From Paraburkholderia eburnea (lineage in GTDB: Bacteria; Pseudomonadota; Gammaproteobacteria; Burkholderiales; Burkholderiaceae), in assembly GCF_002917095.1 (NCBI RefSeq), contig NZ_PQGA01000012.1, positions 108,000 to 171,999 of the forward strand: a DNA stretch of 64,000 bases, given 5' to 3'. Position 1 is the first letter of the stretch, and every line of letters starts with the position of its first letter. The position numbers and the translations under genes were made by a program. The notes below the pieces were generated by a model. It saw only the letters and a program-made list of their open reading frames with translations. It searched no databases and had not been told where the DNA came from. Of the stretch, positions 47,681 to 56,204 are shown piece after piece.

Positions 47681-47900
47681 CAGACCTATTTGCCACGTAG
47701 TCCGAAGTATTGGCATCGGTCGGACCGTGCGCAAATCTTGTCTCTAACGTTTCGACCCCGCTTTTCGGGGGCTCAAACGCTTCTCTCTCATTTCCCTTTC
47801 GCTCGCGAACTTCGGCACGCGGGTTGCGTCCTGCCTTGCGATGCGGCTAACCTTGAGGAATTGGCCAGTCGGTTTTGGCCCGCTAGGGAGGACCTGGGCG

Positions 47901-48569
47901 ATGGAAGATTCCGGCGCAGCGCTCATGCCTGTGTGGCGCGCGAATCTCGCGATGCTCACCCGCGAAGTGGGCGCCGTCACGCGCCTCGCGCGGATGATGA
48001 CGTTTTCCGAAAGCTATATGAAGCTGATCGTGTCCGGACGGCGCGACTTCAGCGCGGAGTTCGTGCGCGGCGTGGAGGCGGTGACAGGCTTGCCCGAAGG
48101 CTGGATGGACGAGCGCCACGAGGCGGCCGAGGTGCCCCCGCAGGCGCGCGCCGCCATCGCCGAAGAAGCGCCGCATGCGCGTTTTCGCGGCACGGCGCAT
48201 CCGGTGCGCAAGGCGCCGGTGCTGCGCGCCGAGCCGATTTTCGGCCAGCGCACCAGCAGCCGCCTGGACAGCGGCAGCGGCCCCGCGCAAGCCGGTACGG
48301 CCAGGCGCACCGCCGGTACGCGCAAGATCCGCGATCTTGCCGCGCAGGACGTGCGCAAGCTCGAACGTCATCTGAGCATGCTGCCGGTCGAGCCGGCCGT
48401 GTTGCGCGCACGCATCGAAGACGTCATCGCGCAGGCCGAAACCGACGAACGCGCGCGCGCCGACCTGGAAGGGCGGCTCGAACAGATCGAAAAGCATCGC
48501 GAATTGCTCTTGCGCCACATCTCGCGCCTCCACGCGCTGCTCACGCGCCAGGGCGACGAGGAAGCCTGA
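47901..48569 (+). CDS. XRE-like helix-turn-helix protein with coiled-coil tail
   Basis: A 222-residue protein that I cannot name. Residues 11-60 look like a lambda-repressor-type HTH (ANLAMLTREVGAVTRLARMM, SESYMKLIVSGRRDFSAEFVRGVEAVTGLPEGWMD). A Pro/Ala/Arg-rich linker (70-150) follows, and 150-220 is a strongly charged helix (DERARADLEGRLEQIEKHRELLL) suitable for a coiled coil, so it should form dimers. AGGGAGG stands ten bases before the ATG at 47901. It lies just after hutC, but 220 bases apart; no target is evident. Confidence 0.65.
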   Translation: MEDSGAALMPVWRANLAMLTREVGAVTRLARMMTFSESYMKLIVSGRRDFSAEFVRGVEAVTGLPEGWMDERHEAAEVPPQARAAIAEEAPHARFRGTAHPVRKAPVLRAEPIFGQRTSSRLDSGSGPAQAGTARRTAGTRKIRDLAAQDVRKLERHLSMLPVEPAVLRARIEDVIAQAETDERARADLEGRLEQIEKHRELLLRHISRLHALLTRQGDEEA

Positions 48570-48597
48570 AGCGTTAGCGCCGCCATGGCGTAGAAGC

Positions 48598-49476
48598 TCA
48601 GACGCGCAGTTCCGCCAGAATCTGTTCGGCGAGGAAGTCGCAGGGCGGCCGGTTCGAACGCGCGCTGCGGGCGAGCACCACTTCGAGTTCCGGCAACTCG
48701 GGCAGGCCGTGCTGGCGGCCAAGCGTTACGAAGGTCTCGGGCACCGCGCAGCGCGCGAGCGGCGCGATGGCGAGGCCGGCCGCCACCATGCTGCACAGGC
48801 CCATCAGGCTCGGGCTTTCGTATGACGTGCGATAGGTGATCCGTTCGCGCTCCAGGGCTTCGATGGCGTTCTCGCGCGCCACGCTGCCCGCGCTGAAGAG
48901 GGCGATCGGCAGCGGCCGCTCGCGCCAGATTTCCCGGCCGATCGCCGCGCTCACGGCGGCGGGGGGCGCTGCCCACACCATCGGCTCGAAGCGGATGAAT
49001 TCGCCCGCGAGTCCGCCCGAACCCGTCGTGCTGGTCACGCAGGCCAGATCGATCTTGTTCTCGCGCACCAGGGGCGCCAGCGCGCTGCTCGGCAGCCCCA
49101 CGACCTGAATCTCCACCTTCGGCCAGTTCGCCGAGAACTTGCGCAACACCGGCGGCAGCAGCGACGAAGCGTAATCGTCGGGCATGCCGATCGACACGCG
49201 CCCCTTGATCTCCGGATGCGCGAGCGTGGCCCACGCCTCGTCGCGTAGCGCCAGCATTCGCCGTGCATAGCCGATCAGCGTATGGCCGTCGGGCGTGGGG
49301 GTGACGTTGCGCGGCGCGCGGATAAAGAGCGGCTTGCCGATGGCCTCTTCGAGCGCGCGGATCTGCATCGATACCGCTGCCTGCGAGCGATGCACGAGCG
49401 TGGCGCCGCGCACGAAGCTGCCTGCGTCGGCCACGGCCACCACCATGGCGAGTACGTCGAGATCGAGAGTCTTCAT
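48598..49476 (-). CDS. LysR family transcriptional regulator
   Basis: A 292-residue LysR regulator. Winged helix LAMVVAVADAGSFVRGATLVHRSQAAVSMQIRALEEAIGKPL; effector domain RVSIGMPDDYASSLLPPVL with acidic-pocket text. The ATG at 49476 (MKTLDLDVLA) is selected; an upstream open frame to 49641 lacks family character. It is divergent from an aminotransferase 145 bases away and probably regulates it. Confidence 0.88.
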   Translation of the reverse strand: MKTLDLDVLAMVVAVADAGSFVRGATLVHRSQAAVSMQIRALEEAIGKPLFIRAPRNVTPTPDGHTLIGYARRMLALRDEAWATLAHPEIKGRVSIGMPDDYASSLLPPVLRKFSANWPKVEIQVVGLPSSALAPLVRENKIDLACVTSTTGSGGLAGEFIRFEPMVWAAPPAAVSAAIGREIWRERPLPIALFSAGSVARENAIEALERERITYRTSYESPSLMGLCSMVAAGLAIAPLARCAVPETFVTLGRQHGLPELPELEVVLARSARSNRPPCDFLAEQILAELRV

Positions 49477-49621
49477 GAAATCAGGCTCGAAAACGGATTT
49501 GCTATCAGAAAATCTGATCGAAAAGTTCAATATAACGCGTTTGTCTGAAGATGGCGACGTCCGTATGCTGGATCCGGATCTGAACGTACCACGCCACTGA
49601 CGGCCCAAACCGGGGAAAGCG

Positions 49622-50884
49622 ATGTCGATAAGCCCGCCCAATGTTTTGAACTACGAACGATTCCGGCAATGGCAGATGCGGCTGGATTTGTCGCGCGGCA
49701 AGCCCGCGCCAGAACAGCTCGACCTCTCGCAGGCCTTGCTCGACGAAGCGGGGCAGGCGGGGTATCGCGCCCGCGACGGCTTCGACTGCCGCAACTATGG
49801 GTTGCCGCTGGGCCTGCCGGAGGCGCGCGAGCTGGGCGGCGAGTTGCTGGGCGTGCCGGCGGCCCAGGTGGTCGCGGCGGGCAATTCGAGCCTCGAACTG
49901 ATGCACGATGCGCTCGCGTTCGCGCTGCTGCATGGCGTGCCGCAAGGCGAAGAAGGCCCGCGCGGCGCCCCGTGGCGCGCGCAGGGCGAGATCGCGTTTC
50001 TCTGTCCCGCGCCCGGTTATGACCGCCATTTCGCGATCTGCGAGGCGTTGGGCGTGCGCATGATCAGCGTGCCGATGCACGACGACGGCCCCGATATGGA
50101 CGCCGTCGAATCCCTTGTGCGTGAAGACGCCTCGATCAAGGGCATGTGGTGCATGCCGCTCTACAGCAACCCGACGGGCGCGATCTACGCCGATGAAGTC
50201 GTGCGCCGGCTCGCCGCCATGCCGGCCGCCGCGCCGGACTTCCGGCTGTTCTGGGACGACGCCTATCGCTTCCATCATCTGACCGATACGGCGCACACGA
50301 CGCTCGACGTGATCGCGGCCTGCGCGGCGGCGGGGCATGCCGGGCGCGTGCTGATGTTCGCCTCGCTCTCGAAGGTGACGATCGCGGGCGGCGCGCTCGC
50401 GTGGCTCGCGGCCTCGCCGGGCAACGTGGCCTGGTGGCAGCGCTGCGCGTCGGTGCGCTCGATCGGGCCCGACAAGCTCAACCAGTTGCGCCACGTGCGC
50501 TATCTGCGCGGGCGCGCCACGCTCGACGCGCTCATGGCGCGCCATCGGGCGCTGCTCGCGCCGAAATTCGCCGCCGTCGACGAGGTGTTTCGCGAACGCC
50601 TCTCGAACGTGCCGGGCGTGCGCTGGAACGTGCCGCAAGGCGGCTATTTCATCAGCCTGTACGTGCCGCCGGGCCACGCGCGGCGCACGGTCGAACTCGC
50701 GGGTGAAGCGGGGCTCGTGCTCACGCCGGCGGGCGCGGCGTTTCCTTATGGCGTCGATCCGCAGGACAGCCATCTGCGCATCGCGCCTTCGTTCGCATCG
50801 CTGGACGAGGTGCGGCTGGCGGCGCAGGGGATCGCCGTGTCGCTGCTGCGCTCGCTGGAAACGAGCGAGGCGCTCGCGGGCTGA
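49622..50884 (+). CDS. PLP-dependent class I aminotransferase, MocR-type without HTH
   Basis: Pyridoxal-phosphate aminotransferase of 420 residues related to the aminotransferase part of MocR regulators (Aminotran_MocR family) but lacking a DNA-binding domain. GLPLGLPEARELGG, GNSSLELMHDAL, SNPTGAIY, DDAYRFH, and the Schiff-base Lys at residue 251 in ASLSKVTIAGG. Possible aspartate- or glutamate-type transaminase; substrate unproven. GGGGAAAG before the ATG. The divergent LysR likely regulates it. Confidence 0.87.
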   Translation: MSISPPNVLNYERFRQWQMRLDLSRGKPAPEQLDLSQALLDEAGQAGYRARDGFDCRNYGLPLGLPEARELGGELLGVPAAQVVAAGNSSLELMHDALAFALLHGVPQGEEGPRGAPWRAQGEIAFLCPAPGYDRHFAICEALGVRMISVPMHDDGPDMDAVESLVREDASIKGMWCMPLYSNPTGAIYADEVVRRLAAMPAAAPDFRLFWDDAYRFHHLTDTAHTTLDVIAACAAAGHAGRVLMFASLSKVTIAGGALAWLAASPGNVAWWQRCASVRSIGPDKLNQLRHVRYLRGRATLDALMARHRALLAPKFAAVDEVFRERLSNVPGVRWNVPQGGYFISLYVPPGHARRTVELAGEAGLVLTPAGAAFPYGVDPQDSHLRIAPSFASLDEVRLAAQGIAVSLLRSLETSEALAG

Positions 50885-50985
50885 TCCGCCGGGAAGCATC
50901 AGGAAACATCGGGGAGACATCGGGCGACGACACGCGGCAATGTGCTAAAACGGGAAGCGCATTTCATCGTCCGAACGAGGTTCCG

Positions 50986-52911
50986 GTGCCCCGATCGTCT
51001 CTATCGCCTTCAGCCGCTTTTCGCCTGTCACGCGCGCTCGCGGGGGTCTTGATGTTCGCGCTCGCGAGCGCCCAGGCCCAAACGCCTGCCGACGAAGACA
51101 TCTCGCCCGCCACGCTCGAACGCGACGTCCATCTGTTCGTGATCCAGAAGGACGGCTCGGGCCAGGAGCACGACGATTCGACGATGCGCGCCAACACCAC
51201 GGCCGGCGTCGATGCGGTGGCGCAGCGCTATGTCTGGTTCAATAAGGATATCGAATCGATTACGGCGCTCACCGCGCAGACCATCGACGCCGACGGCAGC
51301 GTGCACGAGGTGGCGCCAGGCGGCATCCGCGACGTGCAGGAGCCGCGCTCGGCGGGCGCGCCGACCTTCCAGGACGGCGTGTTGCGCACCGTCATCTTTC
51401 CCGGCGTGCAGCCCGGCGCGCGCGTGCGGCTCGCGTTCGACAAGCGGCGGGCGCAGGCGCTCCAGGCGGGCACGTTCTCGTATTTCGTCGAACCGCCCGC
51501 CGAGCCGGTCGAGTTCCAGCGCCTGATCTTCGATCTGCCCGCCGACCTGCCGCTTTATGCCGATGCGCGCGGCTACGAAGCCCTGCCTCCGGTCACCGAA
51601 AACGGCCGCACCCGCTATACCTTCGATTTCCGCCAGGGGCAGTTGCCCGCGCTGGAAGCGGGGGCGGTGGCGCGCGTGAACTGGGGCGCGCGCCTGATGG
51701 TGAGCACGGTGCCGGACTACGCGAGCTTCGCCGCGCGCTATCGCGAAGCCGCCGCCGATCCCACCGCGACCGATCCGGCCATCGCCGCCTTCGCGCAGGC
51801 GCTGACGGCGGGCGTGACGGACCCTGGCGACCCACGCGAAAAAGCCGCGCGCATCTACGACTGGATGCGCCTGAACATTCGCTATGTGGCGCTTTTTCTC
51901 GGCACGACGGCGGCCGCGCCGCACCGCGCGATCGACATCCTGCGCGACCGCTATGGCGACTGCAAGGACCACGTCGCGCTCTTCACGGCGCTGCTGGCGG
52001 CGGTGGGCATCCGCGCCGAGGGCGCGCTGCTGAACCTTGGGCCGGTCTATTCGCTGCCCTCGGTGCCCGGCTACGGCGAGGAGGCCATCAATCACGTGAT
52101 CGCGTGGCTGCCCGATCTGGGTCTCTTCGCCGATACCTCGTCGGGCGGCGTGGCTTTCGGCTTTTTGCCCGCGGGCGTGATGGACCGCCCCGCGCTGCTC
52201 GTCGACGACGGCGTGCTCGTGCGCACGCCCGCGACCCAGCCGCGCGCCCGCTCGGCGCAGCTCGACATCGAGGTGGGCGAAGACGGCAACGCGTCGTATC
52301 GCTATCGTGTGGAGGAGGCGGGCGCGCTCGCCGAAACGGAGCGCAACACCTTTCGCCGCGCGACGCATCAGGGCGCGCAGCAGATCGCCGCGCAGCGCTT
52401 GCGCCAGACCGGTCTCGCGGGCACGGCGCGGCTGACCACGGGCGCGCTCGACGCCACCAGCGGCGCGTTCGCGACCACGACCGACGGCACGCTCGACCAC
52501 GTCGTCTGGCCCGACGGCACCACGGCGCTGCCGGCCTTGAGCAGCCTCTCGGGCGGCATCGCCTCGCAACTCGACAACTGGCTCGCGGTGCCGCGGCGCA
52601 CTCAGCCCTGGGCCTGCATCAGCGGCGACTTCGAGGAACATGCGCGCATCACGCTGCCCGCGTTCGCTCGTGTGACGGATTTGCCGCGCGATCTCTCACG
52701 CGATACGGCAGCGAGCGCCGCGTCGCTCGACTACACCGCGCACTATGCGTTCGATCGGGACGCCCGCACGGTTGAGGTGACGCGCCGCCTATCGGCGCAT
52801 TTCGGGCGGCAGATGTGCGCGCCGGAGGATTTCGCGCAGATGCGCGAGGCGCTGCTGCGCATGCAGCGCGACGCGCACGCTCAGATCGTCGTGCGCGCGA
52901 AAGCACAATGA
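50986..52911 (+). CDS. Exported DUF3857/transglutaminase-like protein
   Basis: A 641-residue periplasmic protein with a signal peptide ending ASAQAQ. The DUF3857 domain covers about 60-220 (RYVWFNKDIESITALTAQTIDADGSV). A transglutaminase core follows, with Cys-His-Asp residues in RDRYGDCKDHVALFTALLAAVG (Cys near 325), NHVIAWLPDLGLFADTS (His and Asp). The C-terminal 230 residues are beta-rich. Such proteins may be peptidases or cross-linkers, often linked to envelope or polysaccharide genes; no partner is near. Start is GTG at 50986, behind ACGAGG; the next ATG (51052) would cut the signal peptide. Confidence 0.8.
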   Translation: MPRSSLSPSAAFRLSRALAGVLMFALASAQAQTPADEDISPATLERDVHLFVIQKDGSGQEHDDSTMRANTTAGVDAVAQRYVWFNKDIESITALTAQTIDADGSVHEVAPGGIRDVQEPRSAGAPTFQDGVLRTVIFPGVQPGARVRLAFDKRRAQALQAGTFSYFVEPPAEPVEFQRLIFDLPADLPLYADARGYEALPPVTENGRTRYTFDFRQGQLPALEAGAVARVNWGARLMVSTVPDYASFAARYREAAADPTATDPAIAAFAQALTAGVTDPGDPREKAARIYDWMRLNIRYVALFLGTTAAAPHRAIDILRDRYGDCKDHVALFTALLAAVGIRAEGALLNLGPVYSLPSVPGYGEEAINHVIAWLPDLGLFADTSSGGVAFGFLPAGVMDRPALLVDDGVLVRTPATQPRARSAQLDIEVGEDGNASYRYRVEEAGALAETERNTFRRATHQGAQQIAAQRLRQTGLAGTARLTTGALDATSGAFATTTDGTLDHVVWPDGTTALPALSSLSGGIASQLDNWLAVPRRTQPWACISGDFEEHARITLPAFARVTDLPRDLSRDTAASAASLDYTAHYAFDRDARTVEVTRRLSAHFGRQMCAPEDFAQMREALLRMQRDAHAQIVVRAKAQ

Positions 52912-52934
52912 GGCGCAATGAGGCGCAATGAGGC
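52901..52934 (+). repeat. 10-base tandem repeat across a stop codon
   Basis: AGGCGCAATG occurs twice exactly (52911-52920, 52921-52930), after an imperfect unit AAGCACAATG (52901-52910) in the preceding gene. The TGA stop lies at the first junction. Replication slippage is likely. Confidence 0.6.
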
Positions 52935-52947
52935 CGTCGAAGGAGTG

Positions 52948-54231
52948 TCAGCCGCCGCGCGTCGTCACCGGCACCCAGGCGCCTTGCTTGACCTGATAGA
53001 GCGTCGAGGCGCCGTTTTTCAGCGCGCCGGTGTCGTCGAAGGCGATGCGCCCGGTCACGCCGTCAAAGGAGAGCGTCTTGAGCGCGGCGCGAAACACATC
53101 GGGATTCGCCGATTTCGCCGCCGTCATCGCGTGGATCGCGGCCCACGTCGCGTCATAGCCGAACGGCGCATAGGCGAGCACCTCGGTGCCGAAGCGGCTC
53201 TTGAACTTCTGCGCGAAACGCGGCCCGTCGGGCAACTGCGCGAGCGGGCGCCCATATTCCCACGCGAGCGCGCCGTCTCCGGCCGGTCCCGCGAGCTGCA
53301 CGAAATCGGGGATCGCCACGCCGCCGCCGCCCACGAACTGCGTGTGCATGCTGCGCGCCTTCATCTGTTTGACGAGGGCGGCCGCCTGGCGCGCGAGACC
53401 GCCGAAGTAGAGCAGGTCGGCGTCGGCGGCCTTGATGCGCGCGAGTTGCGGGCCGAAGTCGCCCGCGTCGGTGGGCGCGAAGTCGCGCGCGACCACATTG
53501 CCGCCGTGCTCCTTGACGGTGCGCTCGAACACGTCGGCTTCGCCCTGGCCGAACGCGGTGCGGTCGTCGACGATGGCGATGCGCCGCGCCTTCACCACGT
53601 CCACCGCCCATGCGCCCGCGATGCCCGCGTTCTGTGCGTCGTTGGCGATCACGGTGAAGGTGTTGGCGAAGCCCTGCGAGGTGATGACGGGGTTGGTCGC
53701 GGCGGGGTCGATCATCGGAATGCCGGCGCTCTCGTAGATGCGCGAGGCCGGAATCGCCGTGCCCGAGTTGAAGTGGCCGACCACGGCGGCCACGTTCAGG
53801 TTCGCGAGGCGCGCGGCGGCCTGGATGCCCAGGCGCGGGTCGCCGCGGTCGTCGATGGCGATCAGCTCGAAACGCGCGGTCTGCTCGCCGATCTTGATGC
53901 CCTGGGCGTTGGCGTCGTCGAGCGCGAGCTGCACGCCGTTCTGCAGATCGTGGCCATAGTTCGCGTAGTCGCCCGTGAGCGGCGCGACAAAGCCGATGCG
54001 GATCGTGAGCGGTGTCGTGAGCGGTCCGGCCGCGCGCACCGTGGCGCCGGGCGCCATGCCCAGCGCGCACGCCAGGGCGCCCGCGCAGAGCGCGAATAGC
54101 GCGGCGCGGCGGGCGCGGCGCGCGGGGTGCCCGAAGGTTGGCCAGCCCGTGGGCCAACCGGATAGCAAGGCCGCGCGCCGCTCGCGCGAAGGCGCGCGCG
54201 AATCGATGCGGGGCGTGTGGCGCGGTCTCAT
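52948..54231 (-). CDS. Branched-chain amino acid-type ABC transporter binding protein (LivJ-like)
   Basis: Periplasmic solute-binding protein of 427 residues, type I fold with two lobes. After a long basic leader and hydrophobic signal (ALFALCAGALACALGMAPGATVRAA) the family start TPLTIRIGFVAPLTGDYANYGHDLQNGVQLALDDANAQG appears, then VVGHFNSGTAIPASRIYESAGIPMIDPAATNPVIT and the DRTAFGQGEADVF loop. The leader before the hydrophobic core is about 45 residues, unusual for Sec; an inner start would be possible. GGAG precedes the ATG at 54231. No permease or ATPase genes are near, so it is an orphan binding protein. Confidence 0.88.
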   Translation of the reverse strand: MRPRHTPRIDSRAPSRERRAALLSGWPTGWPTFGHPARRARRAALFALCAGALACALGMAPGATVRAAGPLTTPLTIRIGFVAPLTGDYANYGHDLQNGVQLALDDANAQGIKIGEQTARFELIAIDDRGDPRLGIQAAARLANLNVAAVVGHFNSGTAIPASRIYESAGIPMIDPAATNPVITSQGFANTFTVIANDAQNAGIAGAWAVDVVKARRIAIVDDRTAFGQGEADVFERTVKEHGGNVVARDFAPTDAGDFGPQLARIKAADADLLYFGGLARQAAALVKQMKARSMHTQFVGGGGVAIPDFVQLAGPAGDGALAWEYGRPLAQLPDGPRFAQKFKSRFGTEVLAYAPFGYDATWAAIHAMTAAKSANPDVFRAALKTLSFDGVTGRIAFDDTGALKNGASTLYQVKQGAWVPVTTRGG

Positions 54232-54450
54232 CGTGACTCCTGGCGCTGTGCGGGCGCGGCGGTGTTCTTGTTTATGACGATCGCGCGGAGCCGCTGGGGC
54301 CGGTGCGCGCCTTGATGAAGGCGGTGCTGCAGCGATGCCGGTACGACGGTGCTTGCGGTGTCGAAGCCACGCGCGTGGCTGGGTGGCCGGCGTGGGTCGA
54401 ATATAACAGGCCGGCGTGACGCGGGGCCGCACCGCGCTTTCCCTGCCCGG

Positions 54451-54912
54451 TCAGTATCCCGATTGCAGCGCCAGCAGCGTGTCGCGAAGTTGCACGAGCG
54501 GCGCCATGGTGCCTTCGTTGGCCCAGCCTTCGAGGTCGTCGAGCGCGCGGTTGCAGCCGTCGAGCACCACGTCCAGATCGACCGGCACGCCGTTGGCCAG
54601 CGCGAAACGGATGATGCGCTCGAAGCGCATGCAGTCGTCGTCGCCATAGGCGATGTCGAGGTTGTCGGCGATCGTCTGGGCGATGTCGCTGCGTTCGCGG
54701 TCTTCGGCATCGACGAAATCGATGATGCCGCGCGCGACGTCGGGGGCGTGATAGAGCGCGATATCGAGCCATTGGGCGGCGTCGAAATCGGCGTCGTGGC
54801 TGTGCTCTTCGAAGAATTCGATCGCTTCCTGCTCGTGCGTTTCGCCGCCGTCGACGGCAAGGCACAACTGCTCGAAATATTCTTCCTGTTCGCTACGGAT
54901 GGAATCGGACAT
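54451..54912 (-). CDS. Acidic protein of unknown function
   Basis: A 153-residue, strongly acidic, probably all-helical cytosolic protein (MSDSIRSEQEEYFEQLCLAVDGG, ALYHAPDVARGIIDFVDAED). No signal peptide or known motif. I do not recognise it, but its composition and codon use are regular. Alone between the Liv-type binding protein and pdxY. Confidence 0.6.
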   Translation of the reverse strand: MSDSIRSEQEEYFEQLCLAVDGGETHEQEAIEFFEEHSHDADFDAAQWLDIALYHAPDVARGIIDFVDAEDRERSDIAQTIADNLDIAYGDDDCMRFERIIRFALANGVPVDLDVVLDGCNRALDDLEGWANEGTMAPLVQLRDTLLALQSGY

Positions 54913-55101
54913 CGGTCAATCTCTTCTTTACTAACGCTTCAACTAACGGTGAGCGCCGAGGCCGGGAACCCGGATGGGAAACCGCTGGCCGCGCGCACAT
55001 GCGGATCGCATTATAGGATGCGCCGTGCCGGGTGGCCGGGTTTGGCCTCCGAGTTGATACCCGGTCGGCACCCGACTGGCACCCGCTTGCCAAAGCGAAA
55101 C

Positions 55102-55989
55102 TCAGACCAGATCGACGGTCCAGGCATCGAACCACTCGCGCGGGCGCGCGATCTGGTCCTGCGCCGCGACGATTTCCAGCTCGTAGCGCCCCGCGTCGTA
55201 AGTCGTCTTGACGACCGCGTTGACGGCCGCGAGCGTGTGCTCGAATGCGCGCCGCAGCGTGTCGCCGAGCATCAGGCGCGCGACGAAAATCGCGCTCGTG
55301 ATGTCGCCCACGCCCACCGGCTGACGTGCGAACGGGTAGAGCGGGCGCTGCGCGAGCCACGCTTCGCGCTCGCTCACGACCATCATGTTGAAGGCGTCGG
55401 CGGGGCTGTTGCGGTCGAGCAGATGCTTCACGAGGATCAGCTTCGGGCCGCGCGCGATCAGTTCGCGGCAGGCATCGACGGCTTCTTCCGCGGTCTCCAG
55501 CTCCCGTCCCACGAGCCGCTGCAGCTCGCTGTGATTCGGCATCATCGCGTCGGCCACCTCGGGCATATGCGTGACGAGAAACTCCTGGATGCCGGGCTCG
55601 ACGCGGCAGCCGCTGCCAGGAATGCCGCCGGTCGTGTTGAGCGTGCCCATCACCGGATCGCAGAAGTAGCGCGCGTGCGGATTGCCGGCTTTCACGGCGC
55701 GCACCACGTCGATCACGGCCTGCGCCTGATCGGGCGTGCCCAGATAGCCGGAGAGCACGGCGTCGCAACGCGGCAGCACGCCGATCGCGCCGATGCCTTC
55801 CACGAGTTCGACCATCTGGCCGGCGTCGATCGCGCTGCCGCTCCAGTGGCCGTACTGCGTGTGATTCGAGAACTGCACGGTGTTGAGCGGCCATACGTTC
55901 ACGCCGAGACGGCGCATGGGGAACACGGCGGCGCTGTTGCCCGCATGGCCGAACACGACATGCGACTGGATGCTCAATACGTTTTTCAT
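55102..55989 (-). CDS. pdxY: Pyridoxal kinase
   Basis: Phosphorylates pyridoxal to pyridoxal 5'-phosphate in the B6 salvage pathway. 295 residues. The ribokinase-fold signs are VLSIQSHVVFGHAGNSAAVFPM at the start, LNTVQFSNHTQYG, YFCDPVMGTLN, PNHSELQRLVG and the anion-hole QPVGVGDITSAIFVARLM. The catalytic Asp is in GVGD. The ATG at 55989 is chosen; the frame continues upstream without family match. Not linked to the flanking genes. Confidence 0.92.
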   Translation of the reverse strand: MKNVLSIQSHVVFGHAGNSAAVFPMRRLGVNVWPLNTVQFSNHTQYGHWSGSAIDAGQMVELVEGIGAIGVLPRCDAVLSGYLGTPDQAQAVIDVVRAVKAGNPHARYFCDPVMGTLNTTGGIPGSGCRVEPGIQEFLVTHMPEVADAMMPNHSELQRLVGRELETAEEAVDACRELIARGPKLILVKHLLDRNSPADAFNMMVVSEREAWLAQRPLYPFARQPVGVGDITSAIFVARLMLGDTLRRAFEHTLAAVNAVVKTTYDAGRYELEIVAAQDQIARPREWFDAWTVDLV

Positions 55990-56204
55990 GGTCGTTTCGC
56001 TTCGGTCTGCCTGGGGATGATGCGGTTCGGCGGAAATGCGCCGGGACTCGCGGGAAGCCCGCCGCGCCTGCCGCACGGCGTTTGTGCGCAGTGCAGCAAC
56101 GATAACCGAATTCGCCGCGCACGGTCGATGGGCGCGTGCGTGAGGTGTTGTGTATCGGATGTGGTCCGCGGGCGCGATCGCAGCGGCTGAAGCGATCGCA
56201 GCGA

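Noticed and set aside
54349..56190. 613-codon plus-strand open frame over pdxY and the acidic protein
   Set aside because: Antisense to pdxY; no family features and no ribosome site.
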